12,587 bases of DNA from CAZBRS01 sp964494475. Its GTDB lineage: Bacteria > Myxococcota_A > UBA9042 > CAZBRS01. The translations under genes were made by a program, and so were the position numbers. The notes under the pieces were generated by a model that was given only the letters and a program-made list of their open reading frames with translations, ran no database searches and was not told the DNA's origin. Location of the stretch: positions 1 through 12,587 of the forward strand of contig CAZBRS010000096.1 in NCBI GenBank assembly GCA_964494475.1, in the 5' to 3' direction. Below are positions 1 to 7,600 of this stretch, one piece after another (position 1 is the stretch's first letter; every line of letters starts with the position of its first letter).

Positions 1-85
1 GTCGGGGGCGCCGGGGTCGGAGGCGGGGGAGTCGGGGGCGCCGGGGTCGGAGGCGGGGGAGTCGGGGGCGCCGGGGTCGGAGGCG
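1..85. repeat. 30-bp tandem repeat, about 2.8 copies, continuing past the left edge
   Basis: Copies at 1-30 and 31-60 are identical, and 61-85 matches the first 25 bases before diverging. The period is a multiple of three, so copy-number change keeps the minus-strand lipoprotein in frame. Each unit encodes ten residues (Ser-Pro-Ala-Ser-Asp-Pro-Gly-Ala-Pro-Asp) of its stalk. A degenerate half unit follows at about 86-105. The true copy number is unknown because the array reaches the edge. Confidence 0.9.
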
Positions 86-486
86 CCAGGGTCGGGGGTG
101 GGGGAGTCGACCGGCCAGGCCTCGCCGGGCTCCGGCACCTCGGACCCGGCGTCGGCCGGGCCGGCGTCGGGCCCGGCGTGCTCGACGGCGTCGGCCTCGG
201 CCCACGCCTCGACCGACACCTCCACCTCCGGACCCGGCACGTCACCGGCCTCCGGCTCCGTCGCGGGGAGCTCCGCCGACTCGGCCGCGTCGTCGGGAGC
301 GTGGAACTCGGCGACGTCGACCGGGCGCACGTCGAAGGGCGCAGCGTCGGGTAGTACGGAATCCTCGGCCAGATCGGTGGCGGCGTGTTCCGCCGGTCCG
401 AGATCGGGCAGATCCGGGCCCCGGCCACGGCCGCCACACGCGGCGACCCACAGAACGATCAGCCACAGGCGCCGACTCCCCGTCAT
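1..486 (-). CDS. Partial lipoprotein with acidic Pro-rich stalk (N-terminal 162 residues)
   Basis: The frame is open without a stop from the ATG at 486 down to base 1, so the gene continues off the left edge. The N-terminus (MTGSRRLWLIVLWVAACGG) is a short basic start, a hydrophobic core and a lipobox V-A-A-C, with C17 as the lipidated residue and Gly at +2, so export and lipid anchoring are expected. Residues 18-162 are low complexity, dominated by Asp, Glu, Pro and Ala, and end in a 10-residue repeat of the type SPASDPGAPD. No catalytic domain lies in the visible part; such stalks usually hold a folded domain away from the membrane, and that domain would be beyond the edge. A GGAGGTGG ribosome site 5 bases upstream supports this start. 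An in-frame ATG at 576 lacks a comparable site and would bury the signal peptide. It is divergent from the LTD-CotH lipoprotein at 596 and shares its head design, including a PFDVxP motif. Function is not recognised. Confidence 0.8.
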   Translation of the reverse strand, partial: MTGSRRLWLIVLWVAACGGRGRGPDLPDLGPAEHAATDLAEDSVLPDAAPFDVRPVDVAEFHAPDDAAESAELPATEPEAGDVPGPEVEVSVEAWAEADAVEHAGPDAGPADAGSEVPEPGEAWPVDSPTPDPGASDPGAPDSPASDPGAPDSPASDPGAPD

Positions 487-491
487 CGCGT

Positions 492-499
492 CCACCTCC
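492..499 (-). promoter_or_regulatory. Shine-Dalgarno site fixing the start of the leftward lipoprotein
   Basis: On the minus strand this reads GGAGGTGG, then five bases, then ATG at 486. It places the start immediately before the lipoprotein signal and argues against the in-frame ATG at 576. Confidence 0.7.
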
Positions 500-507
500 G
501 ACGGCTC

Positions 508-537
508 ATAGTACGGCGGCAGACCGCGCGGGTACAA
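508..537 (-). promoter_or_regulatory. Putative sigma70-type promoter of the leftward lipoprotein
   Basis: On the minus strand, TTGTAC (532-537) is followed after 18 bases by TACTAT (508-513). The match to consensus is moderate. It would give a leader of roughly 15 bases carrying the GGAGGTGG site. Its -35 lies only 9 bases from the -35 of the rightward promoter, so the two would be back to back. Inferred from sequence match only. Confidence 0.35.
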
Positions 538-546
538 TCGAGAGGT

Positions 547-576
547 TTGACAAGCGGGCGAGCGGCTGGCTAGCAT
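547..576 (+). promoter_or_regulatory. Putative sigma70-type promoter of the LTD-CotH lipoprotein
   Basis: An exact TTGACA at 547-552 is followed after 18 bases by TAGCAT (571-576), which matches four of six -10 consensus bases. Transcription would start near 583, giving a very short leader before the GAGGTGG ribosome site (588-594) and the ATG at 596. A perfect -35 hexamer stands out in such GC-rich DNA. The -10 is weaker and no operator is evident. Confidence 0.45.
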
Positions 577-595
577 TCACCCGCATCGAGGTGGC

Positions 596-3500
596 ATGGC
601 TCGGCAACTCGTACTCCTGCTGGTCGTCGTCGCGCTGTCGGCGTGCTCCTCCTCGGCACGGCCCGACGGGGGCAGCGCCGACCTCGAGGCCTCGGCCGAC
701 GATCGGACCGAGCCGAAGGACCTCGCCGACCGCGACCTCCAGGAGGCCGTGGGGCGAGACCTCGACGGAGCGCCCCCTCCCGATCTCGACGCCGAGCCCG
801 ACCCCGAGGCCGCCCCCGAAGCGATCGGGGAGCTCGACCCCGAGACAATCGCCGACCCGGGGAGCGAGCCGGCCCCCGACCGCGACGTCGAGCCCCCTCC
901 GGAGGTCGGCGTCGAGGCGCCCCCAGAGGCTCCGCTCGAAGCTCTCCCCGAGGCGCCGCCCGAAGGTTCTCCCGAGGTCGACATCACGGAGGCCTCGCCC
1001 TTCGATGTCGAGCCGGGCCCGGACCTGGCCGACGCGCTCGACACGGCCCTGCCCGACCTGCCGGGCGGCGACGAGGCCCCGGAGTGCCAGGACATGGTCG
1101 CCGACCCGGACCCCGACGACGATCAACCCCCAGAGTGCCCGGCCCCCTGCCATCCGATCATCACCGAGCTCCTGGCACTGAACGACGGCTCGCTGCACGA
1201 CGAAGACGGCGAGGCCAGCGACTGGATCGAGCTCTACAACCCCACGAGCCTCGCCCTCTCGCTCGAAGGCTGGCACCTCACCGACGACCCCACCGAGCCC
1301 GCGCGCTGGACGTTCCCGGCCCGCACGCTCGGCCCCGGAGGCTACCTCGTGGTCTTCGCCTCGGGCAAGGACCGCGCCCCGGCCGAAGGCGAACTCCACG
1401 CCGACTTCAAGCTGGCCCGCGAGGGAGAGTATCTGGCCCTGGTCAGCCCCGCGCTCGAGGTGGTGCAGGCCTTCCCGGGCTATCCGCCCCAGGTCGCCGA
1501 CGTGTCCTACGGCGTCGCGGTCACCATCACGCGCGCCGAACTGCTCGGCGTCGGCGCCCCCGCACGCTGCTTCCTCGGCGCCTGGGCGCCGGGCGACGGC
1601 TGGCTCGCCCCCGGGTTCGACGACGCCGGTCCCGAGTGGGTCGACGCCCTCACGGGTGTCGGCTTCGATCGGGCGACCTCGCCCGACGTGCCGACCTCGA
1701 TCGACAAGCTGGGCACGCCGCAGGCCGACTCGGTCGCCGACTGGTCGGCCACGGGCCAGCAGGGCGCGAACGGCTGGACCTACGGCTACTACGACCGGAG
1801 CGCCGACCCCCAACTTGGCTACACGGCCGCCGAGTTCGTGCCCTTCCCGCGCAACGGCGGCGGCTGGGGTCCCGACGACTTCTGGAACGGCACCGCCTAC
1901 GAGTGGTTCCCCGGCGATCCTCCCTGGGCGGCCGTGGGCGCCGAGTACGTCCACCCGAGCGGCGCGAACAACGGCGCGCTCCACTGGGTGATCCGCCGCT
2001 ACCAGGCCGAGGTCGAGGGCGCCTACCTCGTTCAGTGGCACGTGGCCAAGGCCAACCCCGAGGGCGGCGGGGTCACGGCGCGCGTCTTCCTCGACGGCAC
2101 CTCGTTCGGCGCCGCGACCCTCGCCGGCTCCAATACGGCGGGGCTCACGCGCACGCTGGTGCTGCCCCACGTGCTCCCGGGCGAGCCCATCGACTTCGCG
2201 CTCGGCCCCGAAGGCCCCGACGGCGATCCCCACGACGCCTCGGACGGATCGTACCTGACCGCGACCCTGTGGCGGCTGCCCCGCGTCGCCGAAGCGATCG
2301 CCACCGACCTCGGCGACGCGCTCCCGGCTCCGGTGACGAGCCTGCCCGTGCGCCTGGCGTTCGACGTCGCCACGCAGGGGGCCCCGAACCGGCTCACGCT
2401 GCGCATGAAGTACGACGATGGCTTCGCGGCCTGGCTGAACGGCGCCCCGCTGGTCACGGCCAACGCGCCGGCGAGCCTCGACGCGAGCCCGCTCGCCACG
2501 GCCGATCGCCCCGCCGAGGCGGCGGTGACCTCCGTCCCCTTCGTCCTCGACGAGCACCTCTCCCTGCTGACCCCGGGGTCGAACCTGCTGGCCCTGCTGG
2601 CCCTGAACTCGGCCCCCGACGACCCGACCCTGCTGGTCCTGCCCGAGCTCGAGGCCCGCACCGTGACCTACGCCCCCGAGACCACGCGCTACTACCGCAC
2701 GCCCACACCGGGCGCCGACAACGACGACGGCCCCCTCGACCTCGGCCCCATCGTCGAGCACCGCACGGCCGCAGGCGCCGTGCCTCCGGGCCAGCCCCTG
2801 CTGGTGTCAGCGCGGGTCTACCCCACGAGCGCGCCCCTCCTCGGCGTCACGCTGGTCCATCGCGTCATGTTCGGTCCCGAACAGAGCGTGGCCATGACGG
2901 GGCAACCCGGGGGAGTCTTCGCGGCCACGCTGCCCGCCGGACTGGCGGCGCCGGGAGAGATGGTGCGATGGTACGTGCTGGCGACCGACGCCGACGGCCA
3001 CACCACGCGCTGCCCGCCCTTCGACGACCCCCTCGACTCCGAGCAGTACCACGGGACCGTCGTCGCCGACCCGAGCGTGGTCAGCGACCTGCCGGTCTTC
3101 CACTGGTTCGTCGAGGACCCCGCCGCCGCCAACACCTGGACCGGCGCCCGCGGCTCGCTGTTCTACGGCGCGGAGCTCTACGACAACGTGCGCTTCGACC
3201 TGCACGGCCAGAGCACCTCGGGCTTCCCCAAGAAGAGCTACGACGTCGACTTCACGTCCGATCATCGCTTCCTGCTCGAAGCGGGCCTCGGCCGAATGAA
3301 GGACCTGAACCTGCTGACCAACTGGGCCGACAAGACCAAGGTGCGCAACACGATGGCGTACGAAGCCTATCGCGACGCGGGCCTCGGCTACCACCTGGCC
3401 TTCCCGGTGCGCGTACAACAGAACGGAGCGTTCTTCGAGGTGGCCGACTTCGTCGAAGACGGCGACGACCGCTGGCTGGAGCGCCTGGGCCTCGATGGCG

Positions 3501-4528
3501 AGGGCGCGATGTACAAGATGTACGACGGCCTGTGGACGGCGGCTGCGGGCGAGAAGAAGACGCGCAAGTGGGAAGACAACAGCGACCTGGCAGCCTTCAT
3601 CGCGGGCCTCGACCAGACCGACGACGCCCTGCGCGTGTTCCTCTACGACCACGTGAACCTCGCGGCCATGGCCAACTTCTACGCGGGGCTCACCCTCTCG
3701 GCCACCACCGACTGCTGCCACAAGAACTACTACGCCTACCGCGACACCAACGGCACCGGCGAGTGGCGGTACCTGCCCTGGGACGCCGACCTGACCTTCG
3801 GGCACAACTGGACGCCGCAGAAGTACTACTTCGAAGACGCGCTCTATCCCCAGAACCCGCTGTTCGTCGGCTGGAGCAAGCTGACGCAGGCGTTGCAGAC
3901 CCTGCCCGAGTTCCACGCCATGTACCTGCGCCGGCTGCGCACGGTGATGGACCGCCAGGTGCAGCCACCGGGCACGCCCGCGCCCCTCCTGAAGTTCGAG
4001 GCGCGCATGGACGAGCTGGTGGCGCAGATCGGCGCCGACGCGGCGAGGGACCACGACGCCTGGCCGCTCTGGGGCCTCGACGAGACCATGGAGCAGGCGG
4101 TGGCGCGCGTGAAGGCCGACTTCCTGGCGCCGCGTCGGACCTTCCTGTTCGAGACGATGGTCGAGCCCAACGGGCCCATCCCTCCCGCCCAGGAGCAGCC
4201 CGCGATCGTCCTCGACGCCGGCGACCCCTCGCCCGACGCCCCCGCCGAGGCCTGGCTCGTGCTCCTGAACCCCGGCGCGGTCGCGGTCGATCTGTCGGGC
4301 TGGAAGGTCGAGGGCGAGATCTCCCTCACGCTGCAGCCCGGCACGGTGCTGCCCGCCGGGGGTCGGCTCTACCTCTCGCCCGACGTGGTCGCGTTCCGGG
4401 CACGCACCGAACCCCCGACGGGCGGCCAGGGGCTCTTCGTCCAGGGGAACTACGCCGGCCAGTGGAGCCAGCTCGAAGCGGTGTACCTGGTCGACGAAGA
4501 GGGCTCGGTGGTGCCGTCCTCCCGGTAA
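596..4528 (+). CDS. LTD-CotH lipoprotein, putative cell-surface atypical kinase
   Basis: A complete 1310-residue protein. Residues 1-17 form a lipoprotein signal (lipobox L-S-A-C, C17, Ser at +2). Residues 18 to about 183 are an Asp/Glu/Pro-rich stalk, then a short Cys-containing stretch. A lamin-tail domain follows at about 188-308 (DWIELYNPT, GWHLTDDP, FPARTLGPGGYLVVFASG). Residues 314-358 and 566-690 look like two halves of one galactose-binding-like module (GFDD..W; YDDGFAAWLNG; PEL), separated by another module at about 379-561. An Ig-like domain spans about 712-830. The CotH domain (about 833-1190) keeps R866..GQS, FPKKSY (K879, K880), NWADKTKVRN (909-918), KNYYAYRD and LPWDADLTFG (D1063, D1065). 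A C-terminal LTD-like domain covers 1204-1310. CotH proteins of spore-formers phosphorylate coat proteins; kinase activity on an extracellular substrate is inferred here. GAGGTGG at 588-594 supports the start. The next gene begins 94 bases downstream on the same strand. Confidence 0.88.
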   Translation: MARQLVLLLVVVALSACSSSARPDGGSADLEASADDRTEPKDLADRDLQEAVGRDLDGAPPPDLDAEPDPEAAPEAIGELDPETIADPGSEPAPDRDVEPPPEVGVEAPPEAPLEALPEAPPEGSPEVDITEASPFDVEPGPDLADALDTALPDLPGGDEAPECQDMVADPDPDDDQPPECPAPCHPIITELLALNDGSLHDEDGEASDWIELYNPTSLALSLEGWHLTDDPTEPARWTFPARTLGPGGYLVVFASGKDRAPAEGELHADFKLAREGEYLALVSPALEVVQAFPGYPPQVADVSYGVAVTITRAELLGVGAPARCFLGAWAPGDGWLAPGFDDAGPEWVDALTGVGFDRATSPDVPTSIDKLGTPQADSVADWSATGQQGANGWTYGYYDRSADPQLGYTAAEFVPFPRNGGGWGPDDFWNGTAYEWFPGDPPWAAVGAEYVHPSGANNGALHWVIRRYQAEVEGAYLVQWHVAKANPEGGGVTARVFLDGTSFGAATLAGSNTAGLTRTLVLPHVLPGEPIDFALGPEGPDGDPHDASDGSYLTATLWRLPRVAEAIATDLGDALPAPVTSLPVRLAFDVATQGAPNRLTLRMKYDDGFAAWLNGAPLVTANAPASLDASPLATADRPAEAAVTSVPFVLDEHLSLLTPGSNLLALLALNSAPDDPTLLVLPELEARTVTYAPETTRYYRTPTPGADNDDGPLDLGPIVEHRTAAGAVPPGQPLLVSARVYPTSAPLLGVTLVHRVMFGPEQSVAMTGQPGGVFAATLPAGLAAPGEMVRWYVLATDADGHTTRCPPFDDPLDSEQYHGTVVADPSVVSDLPVFHWFVEDPAAANTWTGARGSLFYGAELYDNVRFDLHGQSTSGFPKKSYDVDFTSDHRFLLEAGLGRMKDLNLLTNWADKTKVRNTMAYEAYRDAGLGYHLAFPVRVQQNGAFFEVADFVEDGDDRWLERLGLDGEGAMYKMYDGLWTAAAGEKKTRKWEDNSDLAAFIAGLDQTDDALRVFLYDHVNLAAMANFYAGLTLSATTDCCHKNYYAYRDTNGTGEWRYLPWDADLTFGHNWTPQKYYFEDALYPQNPLFVGWSKLTQALQTLPEFHAMYLRRLRTVMDRQVQPPGTPAPLLKFEARMDELVAQIGADAARDHDAWPLWGLDETMEQAVARVKADFLAPRRTFLFETMVEPNGPIPPAQEQPAIVLDAGDPSPDAPAEAWLVLLNPGAVAVDLSGWKVEGEISLTLQPGTVLPAGGRLYLSPDVVAFRARTEPPTGGQGLFVQGNYAGQWSQLEAVYLVDEEGSVVPSSR
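647..1144 (+). other. Acidic Pro-rich stalk of the LTD-CotH lipoprotein
   Basis: This stretch (residues 18-183) follows the lipidated cysteine and is built almost entirely of Asp, Glu, Pro, Ala, Leu and Gly, with repeated PPE, EAP and DPD-like units. It has no predicted fold and probably spans from membrane to exterior. Its composition, and a PFDVxP motif near residue 139, resemble the stalk of the divergent lipoprotein. Confidence 0.75.
1730..2278 (+). other. Module inserted within a galactose-binding-like domain
   Basis: Residues about 379-561 contain GWTYGYYD, EYVHPSG, a Trp/Arg-rich strand (HWVIRRY), GGGVTARVFLDG and DFALGPEGPDGDPHDASDGS. This resembles a sugar- or surface-binding beta-sandwich common in secreted proteins of Planctomycetota and Myxococcota. 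It lies between a 'GFDD..W..GVGFD' segment and a 'LRMKYDDGFAAWLNG' segment that are normally close together in the LTD/CotH-associated module, so it reads as a nested domain. The family assignment is from memory of motif patterns. Confidence 0.5.
3092..4165 (+). other. CotH kinase-like domain, hallmark residues preserved
   Basis: Residues about 833-1190 start with PVFHWFVEDP and carry the usual CotH series: an Arg/Gly-Gln-Ser strand, PKKSY, a W-A-D-K..V-R-N helix start, a V-x-V-x-x-N-G strand, a lysine strand (YKMYDG), KNYYAYRD and PWDADLTFG. In characterised CotH proteins an acidic pair in this last region lies near the metal/nucleotide site; D1063 and D1065 are candidates. TDCCHK, just before the KNYY strand, has a vicinal Cys pair that could form a disulfide. 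Confidence 0.8.
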
Positions 4529-4530
4529 AA

Positions 4531-4548
4531 CGCGCGGCGCGCCGCGCG
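4531..4548. other. 18-bp perfect G/C palindrome after the LTD-CotH lipoprotein gene
   Basis: This 18-base stretch is identical to its own reverse complement and begins two bases after the TAA stop at 4526-4528. As RNA it could fold as a 7-bp stem with a 4-base loop. No T-run follows, so it is not a canonical intrinsic terminator. It may be a weak hairpin terminator, an mRNA 3'-end stabiliser or a protein-binding site. Chance palindromes are more likely in GC-rich DNA. Confidence 0.45.
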
Positions 4549-4549
4549 C

Positions 4550-4578
4550 TCGACGCGGCGGCGCCGATTCTGTATAGT
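4550..4578 (+). promoter_or_regulatory. Putative promoter of the giant LTD-CotH-EGF gene
   Basis: TCGACG (4550-4555, four of six matches to TTGACA) and TATAGT (4573-4578, five of six to TATAAT) are separated by 17 bases. They sit in the only AT-richer patch of the 94-base gap. Transcription would start near 4585. The GGAGGG site at 4611-4616 precedes the ATG at 4623 by six bases. The downstream gene could therefore be transcribed on its own, although read-through from the upstream gene is also possible. Confidence 0.5.
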
Positions 4579-4622
4579 TCCAAAGCTGTCTCGCTGGTTT
4601 CTTCGCAGGGGGAGGGAATCCG

Positions 4623-7600
4623 ATGAACTCGTCGTCGATCGGCGCCCTGGCGCGCGTGCTCGCACTCTTGGCGGTCTTGCTGGGACTCGGCAGCCCCGCG
4701 AGGGCCGACGTGGTCGTGAACGAGATCCTCTTCCACCCGGCCAACGACGCGGTGCAGCCCGGCGAAGACGCCGAAGACCTGCAGTTCGTCGAGCTGCAGA
4801 ACGACGGCGCCGCGGCCGTCGATCTCTCGGGGTGGTCGTTCTCCGAGGGGTTCTCCTTCACGTTCCCGGCGGGCACCGTGCTGGCCCCGGCGGGCTACGT
4901 CGTGGTCGCGCGCGACCCCGCGCTCCTGGTGGCGCGAGGCCCGGCCATCCCCGCGGGGGTGCAGGTGCTCCCCTGGGTGGGCGGCGACCTCTCGAACGGC
5001 GGCGAGACCCTGCGCCTGGTCGACGCCTCGGCCAACCTCGTGGACGAGGTCACCTACGACGACGCGGGGCTCTGGCCGGCCGCGGCCGACGGCGCCGGCG
5101 CCTCGCTCGAGCTCGCGAACCCGGCCTACGACCCCTCGTTCCCCCTGGTGTGGCGGGCCTCGCAGGCCGCGAACGGCACGCCCGGGGCCCGCAACAGCGC
5201 CTTCACCGAGGGCCCGATCGTCGCCGAGACCTCCCCGGCGCGCGGCGACGTCGTCGCCGACTTCGGAGGGGTGGCCGTCACCTTCGCCGAGCCCGTCTCG
5301 GGGGTCGTCGCGAGCGCCCTGACGGTCGCCGGCAGCGCCGCCACGGTCGTCACGTGCGCCACGTGCGTCGCGGGCGTGGGGGCCGGACCCTGGGTCTTCA
5401 CCGGCTTCGCCACGCCCACCGCCAACCCCTACCCCACCGCCCTGGCGGCGGGGGCCATCCAGGATCAGGGCGGCCATGCCTTCGCCGGCGACTCGTGGCA
5501 GAACTACCTGTCGGTGCCCAAGGTCGTCATCAACGAGCTGCACTACAACCCGAACACCAGCACCGACGCCGAGGAGTTCATCGAGCTCGTCAACGCCGAC
5601 GCGCTCGCCGTCGACCTCTCCGGGTGGCGCGTGACCGAGTTCGGCAGCCCGGGCTGCACGTTCCCCGCGGGCACGCTGCTGCAGCCCGGAGCCTTCGTGG
5701 TGTGCGCCAAGGACCCCGCCGCGCTGCTGGCGGCCACCGGCTGCCAGGCGCTCGTCTCGTGGGGCGCGAACGACAGCCTGAGCAACGGCGGCGAGCCCGT
5801 GGCGCTCGTGAACGTCGCGGGCGCGGTCGTCGACCGCGTCGTGTACGGCGACGCGCCCCCCTGGCCGAGCGGCGCGGGCAGCCCCGATGGCGGCGGCCCC
5901 TCCCTCGAGCTCGTGAACCCGGGCGTCGACAATGGCGTTGGGCAGGCCTGGCAGAGCTCGACCGTCACCAACGGCACGCCCGGCGCGCCCAACAGCACCT
6001 ACAGCCAGGCGCCGCTCGTGGCCGACGTGGCGCCCGAGCGCGGCGCGGTCATCCTCGGCCTGTCCGAGGTGGTCCTCACCTTCTCGGAGCCCGTCACGGG
6101 CGTCGACGCCGACGACCTCGAGGTCGAGGGCGTGCCGGCCCTGGCGGTCACGGGAGAGGGCGCGGGCCCCTACGTGTTCGCGGTGGCCGACCCGCCCCAG
6201 GGCGCGGTGGGCGTGGTGCTCGACGCGGGCGCCATCCAGGATCTGCAGGGCACCCCCTTCGCGGGCGACTCGTGGCTGTACTTCTCGAGCCTGCCGCGCC
6301 TCGTGATCAACGAGATCCACTACCACCCCGCGACGTCGGCCGTGGCGGCCGGAGAAGACCCCGAGGCGCTGCAGTTCCTCGAGATCGTGAACCTCGAGGG
6401 CGAGCCCATCGACCTGTCGGGCTACGCCCTGGCCGAGGGCGTCGACTTCCTGTTCCCCGCGGGCACCACGCTCGCGGCGGGGGGCTTCCTGGTGCTGGCG
6501 GCCGACGCGGTCTTCCTGGCCGCCCACGTCAGCATCCCTGCCACGGCCCAGGTGCTCACGTGGACCAGCGGCGACCTCTCGAACGGCGGCGAGTCCATCG
6601 AGCTCTCCGACGCCTACGGGCGCGTGATCGACGAGGTCACGTTCAACGACAAGGGCGAATGGCCCGACGCGCCCGATGGCGGCGGGTCGTCGCTCGAGCT
6701 GCTCCACCCCGCCCTCGCGAACGACGGCGGCGGCGCCTGGAAGCCCTCGGCGGTCGTCAACGGCACCCCGGGCGCGCCCAACAGCGTGTTGCAGGCCAGC
6801 CCCGCCCCCATCGTCTTCGGCGTGCTGCACCGCCCGTCCATCCCGCAGGCCAACCAGGCCGTGACCATCACCGCCGAGGTCATCGACGACGGGGGCTCGC
6901 CCACGTCGGTCACGCTCTTCTACCGCCAGGACCAGGATCCCCCCGTGGCCTACGCGTCGATGCCCATGCGCGACGACGGCCTCCACGGCGACGGCGACCC
7001 GTCCGACGGCCGCTACGGCGCCGTGGTACAGGGCCTCGGCGACGAACAGCAGCTCGACTTCTACCTCGAGGCCGGCGACGGCACGGCTACCACGGTCGCG
7101 CCGGCCGGGCACGCCACGCCGAACCGCTTCGGCCACCCGTCGCAGACCTTCCTCTGCAAGTTCTCGAACGAGGTGCTGCCGACCGACGCGCCCGTCTTCC
7201 ACCTGCTCGTGACCCTCAACAACAAGCACAACCAGGAGGCCCTCAACACCTACCCGGGCCGCAAGGAGGGCTTCGACGCCACCTTCATCGACGGCGAGGG
7301 GAGCATCTGGTACAACGTGACCGAGCGCTTCCGCGGCCAGAGCAGCCTGTTCAAGCTGCCGAGCTCCTACAACATCGAGTTCCCGTCGAACCGCAAGCTG
7401 ATGTCTCCGCTCGGCTTCGCCGTCGAGGTGTTGCAGCTCAACTCCATGCGCCCGGCCGCCCAGTGGCTGGGCTTCAACCTGTTCAACCGCGCCGGCATGC
7501 CCGCTCCCAAGGCGGCCTTCGCCCGCCTGCGCTATCCGGGCATCAACTACGACACCTGCTGCACCGGTCAGAACGGCTACTACGGCCTGCACGTGGTGGT

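Noticed and set aside
1..85. Short direct repeats considered as a CRISPR array
   Set aside because: The units are contiguous with no spacers and encode a protein repeat in frame.
98..511. A 137-codon Ser/Thr/Ala-rich plus-strand frame
   Set aside because: Antisense to the lipoprotein start at 486, which has a lipobox and a strong ribosome site; the Ser/Ala repeats are reverse reading of Asp/Pro codons.
506..2761. A 751-codon minus-strand frame opposite the LTD-CotH lipoprotein
   Set aside because: Shadow of GC bias, no domains, and it overlaps the divergent promoter region.
4531..4572. Intrinsic terminator after the LTD-CotH lipoprotein
   Set aside because: The hairpin is not followed by a T-run; kept only as a palindrome of unknown role.
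643..4626. A 1327-codon plus-strand frame overlapping the LTD-CotH lipoprotein
   Set aside because: Arg/Pro-rich translation with no domains; the lipobox, LTD and CotH motifs are all in the frame starting at 596.
2807..4876. A 689-codon minus-strand frame spanning the gap between the two LTD-CotH genes
   Set aside because: No ribosome site or domains seen, and it crosses two well-supported genes and a promoter.
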